Assembly: GCF_943734655.1 (NCBI RefSeq)
Contig: NC_071355.1
Coordinates: forward strand, 197,221,939-197,285,938
Length of the DNA stretch: 64,000 bases
Direction: 5' to 3'
Origin: Sabethes cyaneus
Lineage: Eukaryota; Arthropoda; Insecta; Diptera; Culicidae
The position numbers and the translations under genes are program-made. Numbering within the stretch: the first letter of the stretch is position 1; each line of letters begins with the position of its first letter. The notes under the pieces are model-generated. The model searched no databases. It worked only from the letters and a program-made list of their open reading frames with translations, and was not told where the DNA came from. Shown in pieces: positions 20,986-33,189 of this stretch.

Positions 20986-23778
20986 AGGTTTCTAGTAGTT
21001 TACGCAGATTCCATCGACTCCTCTTGAAGGCGCTCGGATTGGATGCTTCGCAATAGGTTCCACAAACCGAACTCGCATCACCAAGGAGCAATTATACAAT
21101 CTGTGAGGCAGTGTACAGCTCTGTTGGGTCCGGCTGGGTTGGTTAACAATAGTTGCCAAGGGCAACAGTTAATGGGAATTCCAATTCCATTAGAAATAAG
21201 TTTAATTGCAGAAAACGCGTATTATTTCTTTTTCGGTTTGTTCATGTGGTTTGTAAAAAGAATTGCGAAAGACATGCATTTTATGTCTTCGAAGCCATAG
21301 GCCAGATCAAAATCAAGAATCAGCAACAATTCTTACCGCGACAACAATCCAATTAGCTACTAACAAATCAAGCATTCCGGTCTCAAAAGTGAAAATATTT
21401 TTGTTCAACTCTTTTGGATCGTGCTCGATTGGATACCGCACGATGACGGCGGAAAAAAACTGGAACATCTTTATCGAGTCACCTCAATCGCCATACTTCC
21501 AATGCGATCAATAATTTAGGATAAAATCATCGTTTGAAGGGAAAAAAGATCATTCCAAACAAATGGCTGAAAATACCAAACAAATTAACAGTCCCGCGTT
21601 ACAGCACACGGCTAATCAATCGTCTGCTCGGAACCCAATTATCGCCAATGGGGAGACCTGCTGCCTGCTGTTGCTGCTGCTCTGTGGCTCTGATGGCCCT
21701 GGGTGGCAACTACATATTCCGATGCATCTGGCGGGTACGCATTATAGGCGCTTCATCGGGGTCGGACGTTCCCTCCTGCGACCAGACCAAGAAGCGAAGG
21801 GGATTCCTCATTACAGCATCATTAGTGACGGTGTTTATGATAATGAGGTTACCTTTGCGGGGTGGCACGTTCATTCAGAAAGCGCGATGGTAAAGAAAGG
21901 AAACCGTAACTCTTTTCTTTCAAAGCGTCTCTCTCACTGTGAGCGATGCGATTATAAAGTTATGGCTTTGGTGTTCATCAGAGTTTGACGACCGAAGAAG
22001 GCATGTCAAATTTGCGCGTGAAGATGGTGTCAGCAGCATATGAGAAGGCCCTCGATGGGGGACCCCTGGTAAACAATATGGAAATTATGGTGACAATGAA
22101 TTGAAAGTAACAGTCGTTTGTAGGGAATGAGGTTAAGACCTAGACAAAGTGGGAAAGCACACTTAACCGATGTGGGTTAGTCGTGTGTTCATATGTTTTT
22201 CCTATTCTTCGGTTGGTTGTTTGGTCCGGCTGGGCTACCATCATCACACACGGTGAAAGGGAAGATGCATGATGAGTCTGGGCCGTTATGGTTGTAAAAC
22301 AATAAAGGAAAAGTGGAAAGGAAATGAGATACTGAACAAGAGTGAAATCATAAAAACTTTCATTCTACAAAGATTAAAAATGGACATTGCAATTATATTC
22401 AGCTTTGCAATTTATTTTTCATGATTCAGGATATAAAAAAATGTTTAAGTTAAAAAGCAACACAATGCGGTATTAAGCCCCACCTAGAAGACGATATGCT
22501 AAAGACGTACCTACCCAAATTATAACCTATATCGAACCCTTCCAGAGTTTCCCATCCATCAAACACACAAAGGCCACAATCACCGTCTTCTAACGGACCC
22601 TGTCCCATAACCATAGGCAATTATCCAACGACCCCGTGCTGATTTTTTGATAATTAAGCCGTATTCTTTATGCTTCAGGAGCTGGTCCACTATAATACGC
22701 GCTCGACGCCCCGTCCACTGGAATATTTCGCGGCCTGCCAAAAAGTTGCGTTACTTTGTATGTGAATTTCGGCATGCCTGCTCGCTTCATCATAGGGTGC
22801 AACCCAAATCGCGTGACGATTTTTTTCATCTCTCTTGTTGTCGGCCGTTCAGCACATGTAGAGACGAGTGAATTGCAAACTTCGTCTGAACACTGGGTTG
22901 GTTGGCAAAAAAAAAAAAATTTGGAGTGCGGAAGGAGCAGAAAAAAGACCACGACAACAATAGTGCCTCCGGGTAAGGTTATTGAACCAATTTCGCAGCC
23001 AGCTGCTGGTGAGAACTTGAACTTGGCCAGTCAGCCAGCAAGCCAGCGGACCAAAAATGATGGACCGCTTAGGCATATGTTTGACAGCATGCTTTCTCTC
23101 CGAATGTAACAAATTCAGGAAGGAGGCATTCCATCCGAGCGAATGCTCTACATTTGAGGTTTTTTTCCCATCGTGGCAGTAGCAATGATTCAACATACTT
23201 CGCCTTCGCCTTTGCAGTTACTACTGATGACAGCACTATAGCTGTCATCCGGTTGTAATTATGTAACTACGCAGATCTCTAGCAGTGCAATGGGTACGAA
23301 ATTCCACACTTTTTCTTCTTGCGCTAGCTTCCGGACTACTTCGTAGCTTTGTGGCAGCCGCAGAGCGGCCATGTGTTCGGGAATTATTGCCTTGCATTGT
23401 CACATTGAGAATTTACTTCGTATGTACTTAAAATTTAATAGAAATTAGGTTTTATATGTTTTTCCGGTCGCTGGGCTGACTTTTTTCTCACCGGTAATGG
23501 TGTCACGGTGAAATGATTCGTTTCAAATTCAATGTACCAAGACTATTCTTAGTTTTTCCTGATGCAAATTGACCGAACAGTGAAAACCTGCTTATTTACT
23601 CCGATTTTGAGTTTGGAAGTTTTAGGGGAATTATTCTTAGAAATAGTTACTGCAATATACGTTACCTAATAAGCAAATATTTTCGTTTTTATTGGCTCTC
23701 AGTCTATTGAAATTAGATCGAATTTGAAATCTTTCCAACACTTCGACTTTATTTTTAGGCTTCTTCAGGGATTGAATA
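20986..23778. other. Unassigned DNA
   Basis: Two overlapping plus-strand frames of 119 and 141 codons (21534-21988) share the same DNA; neither shows a known domain. GC content rises at 21600-21800 and 22640-23080, where TTGCTGCTGCTC and CCAGCAAGCCAGC runs occur. No splice-consistent exon could be defended. Confidence 0.4.
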
Positions 23779-24192
23779 CCGTGGACCCCCGTTCGTTTGA
23801 CCGTTTTTAATCTGAACACTTTTTAATTTAACCCCGTTGGTTTGCACGACGTGCAAACTAAAAATGGTTCAAATGTCATTCTCAATATGACATCATTTGC
23901 TAATGCGGACAATGCACATAAACACGGTTTGTTTGTACTGATCTAGCGTGTTTAATCTGTTTCACATTGCGTTTTCCCGCGTTTTTCCAACGGTTATGTT
24001 AGAAATCCGATCGGAAAATGAAATATTCGCTGCTTGCAACTGCCAACTGAATCAAACCACCAAAACAATAACAAAGAGCAGGGCAGCCAATTCACACAAA
24101 CTTCAGCATATTTAGGGTTACTAGTTGTTCAAATTAAAAACTAACCCCGTTAGTTTGCATGAGGAATCGTTCAAACGAACGGGGGTCCACTG
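23779..24192. mobile_element. TA-flanked MITE, 414 bp
   Basis: The ends are inverted repeats, CCGTGGACCCCCGTTCGTTT on the left and the complement of CAGTGGACCCCCGTTCGTTT on the right. TA dinucleotides lie directly outside (23777-23778 and 24193-24194), as expected for a Tc1/mariner or pogo-type insertion. Subterminal motifs around GTTTGCA are also mirrored. There is no coding capacity. Confidence 0.85.
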
Positions 24193-24288
24193 TACTCTGT
24201 TTTTTGTCAAATATCCGTGTTTCATGATGTGTTATTTTCAGACAGTACACAATCCTCCATGAAGACTAAAATTATAGTCGAAACGTTG

Positions 24289-25810
24289 CACAGAGGAGTA
24301 ACTAGGGCAAAAAGCTGGCCAAAATAAGAAAAACATTTTTTTCGGTCTTCTAATGTACTATATATTTTTTTGTATGCTTAAATAGATGCTGCACAAAGTA
24401 CTCTTAGTCAAAACACGTAGAAACATACCTGTAAGTTTTGGCAGGTGTACAAACATTGACAATATTTGAAACATTTTTTTGTTAAATCATCAAGCATCAG
24501 GAAACGGATTCCATCAGAAATAAACAAAAAGATTAATACAGGATATTTATCAAAACATAGGTTCATCATAAGTAATTCTAACTGGTTTGTAGGAAGAAAA
24601 TTTAAAATTTTGAATATATGACTTGTTTTCAATAGTTTTGTCGAACAACTATTTTTTTGCAATTTTGTGCTTTTTCAATGGTAAAAAAGTTATCAAATCT
24701 TGCAGAATCTGGTCATATATTCTATGGAGGAATGAATCTTTGTGGTATTCTGAACAAATCGGTACGTAAAGCTCATCCGGAAACGTCCGGACTGGCATTT
24801 GCGACCCTTTTGAAAATTATATGTTTCACACTGTTTTCAAGGAAATTTCGACAATTCGCATCTAGTTGCGTACTATCTTTTGTGCAAGATAATTCACCTT
24901 GAATACAATGGGCATATTAGCCCTACTACATGTCTAGGGATTATGAGGCCTGTTCTCCAGATGTGTCACTAATTGAATCAACATTACCATTCAACAAAAT
25001 TCGCTGACAAAAATAGTAGGAAAAATGTTAGTTGAGTAAAGACGGTAAAGTATGTTATAGTATGTATGGCGTGATTGTTATTTGACAAATTTCATAACAG
25101 AGGTTTTATATCACAGAGAAGACATCTGCGTTGATTTAGTGTCGAAGAATCAGTCTACTCCACTATCAACAATTTGGTATTAACCAATATCATTTTTTAT
25201 ATGAATCAGAGACAAACAAGATACTTATTGGTTTGCTCAGTAGAATCCATGTATAGCCAGTGTGTCTGCAGTGCTCGTGGTAAACATCGCCCATTTGAAA
25301 ATTATGTATTTACATTGTATGCGCATATGTGTGAGTGACCGATTCGAAACGGGAATCTGATTGTCAAACTAAAAGGGCAACCCAATGAAAAATCTTTCTG
25401 CTTTTCCGTAAACCACGTAGGATAAATCACCCGATTTGGTCGTTTTGGGGTATTTCGTCGGCAGGAAAATATTCTATTGGATAATCTGACAATGTTGTTC
25501 CCGTATCCAAGACACGAATCAGCAACATGTTTGCCACCAAAATATCCATGAAACACCAGCGACACTGGCATTCTATATATATTGATTATACTGTTTGCTC
25601 ATGCATTTGTAGGTTTTGGAGAAGGCTGCAAAATAGTGACTAGAAGAAAAGCAGAATCTGCACTGATAAGTGAATTGAAATGACTAGTAATGGCACCAGT
25701 TTGTTACAAAATTAACTATTTTTACTTTTCACTTCATATTCGAGCGAAATATTACCTAATACATAAGAAAATAATTTTGGCCAGCTTTTTGCCCTAGTTA
25801 CTCCTCTGTG
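24289..25810. mobile_element. Non-autonomous DNA transposon, 1522 bp, 37-bp TIRs
   Basis: The left end, CACAGAGGAGTAACTAGGGC, runs on for 37 bp and is matched perfectly in inverse at 25774-25810. The 5-bp direct repeat CGTTG flanks both ends (24284-24288, 25811-25815). A CAC start with a 5-bp GC-bearing target duplication recalls Transib, but the CACWATG consensus is not met, so the superfamily is left open. Frames inside are 81-89 codons long and show no transposase motif. Confidence 0.8.
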
Positions 25811-25815
25811 CGTTG

Positions 25816-26365
25816 AAAAGTTTACAAAATGCATTCTAATTTTGATAAACTAGTAGCTGATAGAAATAAAATTTTACAATTAACAAAGTTCACAAGTAGT
25901 AAAACTAAAAGAGAAGCGAAGCCATACTTGAAGGTTTTTATTCAAGCAATACAATATTTATTCAAAGTTTCTAATTTCATACTCTGTTCTGTGGACAACA
26001 GAACAGTGGCGGTAATTTGTAGTTCTAACAATTTTGCCATTACTATCCCTTAGAGAATTGACAATTTACCTTCACTAGTCCTCTCAACTACCAATCGCGG
26101 ATTAGTTCTTCAAGGAATCTTCTTGCTTTTACACATATGGCAAGCAGCGAGCGCAGTAATCTCATGTGATTGGTACGGATTGGTTCAATTAAATTAGCTT
26201 CATTGGCTGTGGACATGAAAAAATTGAAATTTATTACTTTGCAGCTGAAGCCATGACGAACAATTCAGTTGACAAGCTGAATACATTTATGAAAATATCA
26301 TGCTAATCAATAAACCTGATCATTTTTGGGGCCCAAACTCATAAAGACAAGAGTGTATCGCACGT
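25816..26365. other. Unassigned DNA
   Basis: A 74-codon frame (25829-26053) has no recognisable domain. Nothing else supported. Confidence 0.5.
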
Positions 26366-26535
26366 TGACCGCCCAGTTAGCTTCGAGGTACGATGCTGGT
26401 CTAGCAGTCGTCGTATGTTCGAATCTCGGCTAGGCGTTGCTTGCTAGTTAGAGTCAGTAGGATCGTTACACTGGCCCCGTAATTTTCCTCTACTCTAAAC
26501 AGCCGGCTGCGAATTCTGTCAATAAAAAAGGGTAA
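26366..26535 (+). mobile_element. tRNA-derived SINE, copy 3
   Basis: It shares CAGTTAGCTTCGAGGTACGA, GTCGTCGTATGTTCGAATCT, GTTAGAGTCAGTAGGATCG and ACAGCCGGCTGCGAATTCTG with the complement of the copy at 19249-19444. Ends are approximate and no target duplication was found. Confidence 0.75.
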
Positions 26536-26979
26536 TGTTTAAAGACGACTTTGCTTTTGCTATCGAAAGTTGAGGTAACTTCGAACAATACCGATCCTAT
26601 TTCACACGTAATTTATTGAAAATACATAAAAATGTCATTGTAAGTCAAATTAAACTCGGCTCGTGAGCAGCTTTACTCAAAGTTTAACACAAAATAACAT
26701 AATAACATACTTCCTATTAGAAAACAACCGCGCGGCGAGGTAATCGGAAACGAACTCGACCGGCAATCGAGATTTGTTGGTTTAAGTCACACGTATTCAG
26801 TAAATATTTTTTTAAATCTGTATGTCAGTGCTGTTCATTTTCCTTCATTTTCATTTTCCTTCTACCTTTATACTTTTCATTAACTTTTCTTTTACCGTTA
26901 TCCGATTTTGTGTTTTGCGTTTTTCATTCTCGTTTTTATTGTTCGTTTTTGGTTTTCTCATTGGGAAATTTCCAAGTTA

Positions 26980-27530
26980 AAATTTTCAATTCTTAATTTC
27001 CAAGTTTCGATTTTCAATTCTCAATTTTCAATTTTCAATGTTCAATTTTCAATGTTCAATTTTCAATGTTCAATTTTCAATGTTCAATTTTCAATGTTCA
27101 ATTTTCAATGTTCAATTTTCAATGTTCAATTTTCAATGTTCAATTTTCAATGTTCAATTTTCAATGTTCAATTTTCAATGTTCAATTTTCAATTTTCAAT
27201 GTTCAATGTTCAATGTTCAATGTTCAATGTTCAATGTTCAATGTTCAATGTTCAATGTTCAATGTTCAATGTTCAATGTTCAATGTTCAATGTTCAATGT
27301 TCAATGTTCAATGTTCAATGTTCAATGTTCAATGTTCAATGTTCAATGTTCAATGTTCAATGTTTAATGTTCAATGTTCATTGTTCAATGTTCAATGTTC
27401 AATGTTCAATGTTCAATGTTCAATGTTCAATGTTCAATTTTCAACTTTCAATTTTCAACTTTCAATTTTCAATTTTCAATTTTCAATTTTCGATTTTCAA
27501 TTTTCAATTTTCAATTTTTAATTACTATTT
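26980..27530 (+). repeat. Heptamer satellite TTCAATG / TTCAATT with higher-order structure
   Basis: Two heptamers differing at one base are ordered in blocks: an irregular TTCAATT-type lead-in (26980-27025), a strictly alternating 14-bp dimer (about 27025-27190), a pure TTCAATG block of about 34 units (27194-27435), and a TTTTCAA block (27436-27520). Long frames across it (up to 208 codons) are artefacts of a 7-bp period with no stop. Confidence 0.95.
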
Positions 27531-27542
27531 TTAATGATATTT

Positions 27543-27978
27543 AGGCCATAGTAAATCATATTTAAAGTTTTTGTCACCTCCCCCTTGGAAATTGGCTTGA
27601 AAAATCGGGGGGCAAAAACATAATTTGTAGGATATGAGTTAAATTTCTTTTTATAAAATCAATTGTCTGTGGGCTCTACAGTCGGAAATACTCGAAAAAT
27701 GAGTCTCCGAGTTGAATTAACGCTTCTAGCACGAAACAGAAATGGAAATTCAAACAATGGAATTTCCGAAAATCGTCCAAAAAAATTTTCTTTCGTTTTT
27801 AAAACGTATATATTAGAAGCAAGAATAGAGTCGGTTTTCACGTTTAAACCTTAAATAAAAATTCTTAAAATCCATTTTTTTTGCTCGATTCACTTTGTTT
27901 TTTTTTTGCCCACCCCCCCCCCCCCCCGTGGCCGAACACCTGAAGGACAAAAATTTTATAAAATATTTGTAATGGCCT
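27543..27978 (+). mobile_element. Repeat family M2, copy 1 (436 bp)
   Basis: It starts AGGCCATAG and ends TAATGGCCT, with inverted AAGTTTTTGTCACC-like stretches inside. It shares long blocks (CGGGGGGCAAAAACATAATT, TCTAGCACGAAACAGAAATG, GGTTTTCACGTTTAAAC) with 46430-47013 (inner part inverted) and 59320-59764. A run of 16 C lies at about 27912-27927. No target duplication is clear. Confidence 0.8.
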
Positions 27979-28009
27979 TATAAAAATAGGAAGAATTTTC
28001 AGTTTTCAG

Positions 28010-28290
28010 TTTCCCGTTCTACGTTTTTCGTTTTTTGATTCCCATCCTCCGTTTTCCGTTTTCCATTGCATGTATTTCATTTTTCGTTTTCATTTATTTT
28101 TTCATTTAAGTTTTCGTTTTTCGTTTGTCGAATGTCATTTTTCGTTTTCCGTATTCCGTTTTTTGTTCTTCATTTATCGTTATTGTTTTCCGGTTTTCGT
28201 TTTTGGTTTTTGTTTTCCGGTTTTCGATTTCCGGTTTTCATTATCTAGATTTCATTTTCTGGTTTTCGTTTTTCAGTTTTCGTTCTGCGG
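28010..28290 (+). repeat. Degenerate TTTTCG/TTTTCC-type simple DNA
   Basis: Pyrimidine-rich sequence of TTTTCGTTTT, TTTTCCGTTT and TTTTCATTT words leads into the pure hexamer array. It looks like a decayed flank of that array. Confidence 0.75.
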
Positions 28291-28293
28291 CTC

Positions 28294-28980
<687 letters not shown>

Positions 28981-28990
28981 CTCTCTATGC

Positions 28991-29620
28991 TTTACTCTTT
29001 ACTCTTTATTCTTTATTCTTTACTCTTTACTCTTTACTCTTTATTCTTTACTCTTTACTCTTTATTCTTTACTCTTTACTATTTACTCTTTACTCTTTAC
29101 TCTTTACTCTCTACTCTTTACTCTTTACTCTTTACTCTTTACTCTTTACTCTTTACTCTTTACTCTTTACTCTTTACTCTTTACTCTTTACTCTTTACTC
29201 TTTACTCTTTACTCTTTACTCCTTACTCTTTACTCTTTACTCTTTACTCTTTACTCTTTACTCTTTACTCTTTACTCTTTACTCTTTACTCTTTACTCTT
29301 TACTCTTTACTCTTTACTCTTTACTCTTTACTCTTTACTCTTTACTCTTTACTCTTTACTCTTTACTCTTTACTCTTTACTCTTTACTCTTTACTCTTTA
29401 CTCTTTACTCTTTACTCTTTACTCTTTACTCTTTACTCTTTACTCTTTACTCTTTACTCTTTACTCTTTACTCTTTACTCTTTACTCTTTACTCTTTACT
29501 CTTTACTCTTTACTCTTTACTCTTTACTCTTTACTCTTTACTCTTTACTCTTTACTCTTTACTCTTTACTCTTTACTCTTTACTCTTTACTCTTTACTCT
29601 TTACTCTTTACTCTTTACTC
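28991..29620 (+). repeat. (TTTACTC)n heptamer satellite, about 90 units
   Basis: The array is almost perfectly homogeneous; variants such as TTTATTC are gathered at its left end (28991-29110). Open frames of 229-237 codons across it are period artefacts. Confidence 0.97.
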
Positions 29621-30260
29621 TTTCACTCTTTTACTTTTACTCTTTACTCTTTCACTCTTTTACTTTTACTCTTTAACTTTTACTCTTTAACTTTTACTCT
29701 TTAACTTTTACTCTTTAACTTTTACTCTTTAACTTTTACTCTTTAACTTTTACTCTTTAACTTTTACTGTTTTACTTTTACTGTTTTACTTATAGTCTTT
29801 TACTTTTACTATTTTTCTTTTACTCTTTTACTTTTACTCTTTTACTTTTACTCTTTTACTTTTACTCTTTTACTTTTACTCTTTTACTTTTACTGTTTTA
29901 CTTTTAGTCTTTTATGTTTAGTCTTTTACGTTTACTCTTTTACTTTTACTCTTTCACTTTTACTCTTTTACTTTAACTCTTTTACTTTAACTCTTTTACT
30001 TTAACTCTTTTAATTTAACCCTTTTATTTTTAGTCTCTTTTTTATATATACTTTTTCTCTTTTACTTTTACTCTTTCTCTTTTACTTTTACGCTCTCTTT
30101 TTCTTTTACTCTTTCTTTTTCACTTTTACTCTTTTACTTTTAATTTTTTCACTTCAAGTCTTTATTCTTTTACTTTTACTGTGTGATTTTTACTTCTTGT
30201 GTTTTATTTTTACTTTTTTTTTATTTTTTAGTTTTTTTTTAGCTTTTTGCTTTTTACTCT
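29621..30260 (+). repeat. 14-bp dimer satellite and decayed flank
   Basis: The heptamer array passes into 14-bp units, ACTCTTTAACTTTT and then ACTCTTTTACTTTT, which become irregular after about 29940 and fade into T-rich DNA near 30260. Confidence 0.85.
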
Positions 30261-30647
30261 TGCAATTTAATTGAACATAACCTAACGAAACTTTAGATTT
30301 ATAGCTTTTCTTTCCGTTCCTGATAAATACCAAAACAGTGAGCAAAAAATTGTCATGCGCTTATTTAGAAGTAAAATCCAAAATTCTGATAATAAACTGG
30401 CAGGTGGTGTAATTGCGAACACTCTCGCGTGAGATCGAGAGTAGTGGGCTAAGGTGGGATGGACAGACAATTATTTTTCACAGTTTGCATATCATTTTTC
30501 CAAGATCATTCAATTTTCGTTTTTTACAAAAACACATTATGTCCCCATTGAAAATACTAAAGAATCTTATAAAATGACCTGTTCTTAATTTTTTTCTAGT
30601 TTTTACACATTTTATCCTCTATAAAAAGAGGTAAACAAAAAAATCAT

Positions 30648-31015
30648 ATTAATATTTTTTTGAAACGATGGTTCTACAATTGATGAAGGGACGGTAGGGA
30701 AAGAAATGAAAATTTTTTGGTGAAGGTGGGGAAGAGCGGAAAGGAAGGGGGGGGGGGTATTGGTAGCTATGCTTGACAAGTAGTCATTTTGACTCCTACC
30801 TTTTGTCCAATACTGGAAGGTGCATGAGTCGAACCAAGCTGTAATCTGAGATTACAACCGGATTCGAACCCACAACACCCGCCGGGGCATGTGGTTCGCT
30901 GGTACTTGTACCTTTGAACCATAGAGGCGCTGGATCAGTTCACCAAAAAAATTTCATTTCTTTCCCTACCGTCCCTTCATCAATTGTAGAACCATCGTTT
31001 CAAAAAAATATTAAT
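30648..31015. repeat. 77-bp inverted repeat around a tRNA-like core
   Basis: The left arm (30648-30724) and right arm (30939-31015) are reverse complements with a single mismatch in the AAAATTTTTT stretch. The 214-bp spacer holds a SINE-like sequence. Nothing in the spacer pairs with itself at this scale. Confidence 0.95.
30780..30935 (-). mobile_element. tRNA-like SINE inside the inverted repeat
   Basis: On the minus strand, TGGTTCAAAGG fits the polymerase III A box (TRGYNNARNGG) and GGGTTCGAATCC fits the B box, 50-60 bp apart as in a tRNA head. A non-tRNA body follows. It differs from the SINE family at 19249, 20802 and 26366. A functional tRNA gene is unlikely, as no acceptor stem can be closed. 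Confidence 0.65.
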
Positions 31016-33189
31016 ATATATGTATGACCGCATTTCAAGGTCAAGACTAAAAACATGAGATTAGTCTAAAAAAATCATAGCCAATAATATGTTACTAGGC
31101 ATTCTAACCCTACCTTCCATCAGGATGAAACACATTACAATCGCCAACCATCCAAGTTATCTAGCCCAGTGGCTGACGAAACCAGTTAGCCGGATACTTT
31201 CCCAAGAGCACATTCATTCACAATTACCTCCGGCGGTGTAAATCGCATCACTATCCATGTGCGAGCAATTACCAACAAAGAAGCCAGCGCAGCAGCGACT
31301 TAGAGATGCCACAAATATTGTCTTATCTCTTAGGTTTGCATTTTTTTCATCTTCATCTTGTCCCGTGCACCGGCAGTCCACGAGAAGATGTTGAAGTGGT
31401 GTCAAGTATGCCACCCATTCATCTGCCCTAACGAAAGACTACGTCCCCCGGTAGCGGCACTAGTAGAGCACAGCAACTAAAACTGCAATAACAATTATCA
31501 GCAAAAAATTCCGGAGGAAGAAAACAACATTAATTAACCTTTTTTCTGCACAGCTTACCTACCTGTCGGCCGCGCGCTGTGAATGAGCAAAGTACCGTCA
31601 TGAAGAGGAAGTTAGCGGCAGCCAGCCAACCCAGTCAGTGAGTGTAAAAAAACCGCATCTTGGCCAAGATAGCTACAACGCCAACGTCAGTAGGACAGGA
31701 GACGCGAGATAAAAAAAAGTCTGTCTAGCAATAACCTGCCGGAACATGGAAGGCTATAACATGGTAAGTTTCGCCGAGGAAAACCTTCATCGTCAGCATG
31801 GTGCGGCTAAACCATTCACCCGATCGGAAGCTGATTACACTGACAGGTAAAATTCGCTTCTAGTTGAATGTACGAGAAAAAAATCCACATAATTAGATTT
31901 GACTAATTGCGTTTTCTCTAAAAACCTCTTAAAATTTTGATGTTAGAATTTTATCTGATTTATGAAGAAATCTGAAGACCTAAATCATTCTCCAGTATCG
32001 CTCATCATGGGATTAATAAGTAGGGTAGTATTAATAAATCGACTTCATAACTGATGAATTGTGTTTCTTTTTCTATTGTATAATTTAAATCCTAGAGAAA
32101 CTGCTCTGATTGATGTTGAACAAACAGTCTAACCATTTCATTATGTTCATCATGTTTCATCTCAACCTTCCAAGTACCGTACTTCAGCTTATTTTAATAA
32201 GTTGTAGCATATTGATGAGGTATTTGAGTGTGAACAACTGTAGAAATGTTTTCTTCTGTTTTTACCGACTAGTCAAGTCAACCGTACTAAGTAACAGACG
32301 GTGAGAAAAATGCAAGGCAGAATGACGGGTGGCGTTGGTACACACATTCCTAGCCAACCGTGTGTGGTTTCGGGTTATGCGCTTAATGGCATCTATTCGG
32401 AGAAAATTTCTTCCAGCTGCGCTGGTGGGGACAGGAGAACGAAAATGCTAAGAGAAATGCTACTATGTAATAAATTGCATAATCAGGTCAGGCGGGTGTG
32501 TGTGGTCTAGCTACATAGCGCTGCAGCTAAAGTATATTGACTCAGTTGTGAAAAACGGGACAATTGCAAAATTTTACTCCCACGTCTTCTTCTAGGAAGA
32601 GAGATTTTCCGCTAAATTTACCAGAGGGCATCGCGAAACAAGGCACGGATTTGAACCAGAACACAGTACACAAGTAGGACGCATCACAACACAACAGGAA
32701 AGTAGAACGGCGACACACATACGTGTACTTACATACATTGATGAAATGATACGGTAGCACTACTGGGATAACGATGGAAATCATAGAAGCAACTCCTACA
32801 AATGTAAAACGAAAACAAAAGAAACGAGATGAATTTACAGGTGATGATGTTTGTGCTGAAGGTGGGACAAATAACTTAAATGATGGAATCATGAGATAAT
32901 GTTACGATAACAGATGGTATAAATAGATAGGGAACGTTGAATTGTATGAACTCAAATCATTTTATGTGTGAACATGATAGAAAATCATAAAAGACCTCTA
33001 TGGTTCGTCTATTTACCATATTATTCAAGAAAACAAAGATTGTGTATGTGAACAAAATTTTATGAAACTAATCTTTGAAGGAATTAGTTAAAGTTTATGT
33101 GACGATTGATTGTTTGTAAATAACTGTTATACTGAACGGGCGCACGGTACTTTAAAATCATCCTAAAGCATCAAATAAATTCGCCGAAG
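31016..33189. other. Unassigned DNA with one possible exon
   Basis: The part at 31100-31850 is GC-richer and contains the candidate first exon at 31746-31846. The rest (31850-33190) shows no supported gene or repeat. Confidence 0.4.
31746..31846 (+). CDS. Possible first coding exon, unrecognised protein
   Basis: An ATG opens 33 codons (starting MEGYNMVSFAEENLHRQHG) that end at CAG|GTAAAA, a fair splice donor; the next in-frame codon is TAA. Codon use and GC content look more like coding sequence than the surroundings. An alternative donor, ATG|GTAAGT, lies at 31763-31764. I do not recognise the protein, and no downstream partner exon was found, so this is a candidate only. Confidence 0.22.

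Noticed and set aside
21534..21988. Overlapping frames of 119 and 141 codons
   Set aside because: Both cannot be real, neither has a domain, and the leucine run comes from a CTG repeat.
26908..27534. Open frames of 109-208 codons (Phe-Asn-Val-Gln-type repeats)
   Set aside because: They are the 7-bp satellite read through; three overlapping frames are open at once and there is no codon bias other than the repeat.
30860..30930. A functional tRNA gene on the minus strand
   Set aside because: A and B boxes are good, but the acceptor stem does not close and a SINE-like body follows.
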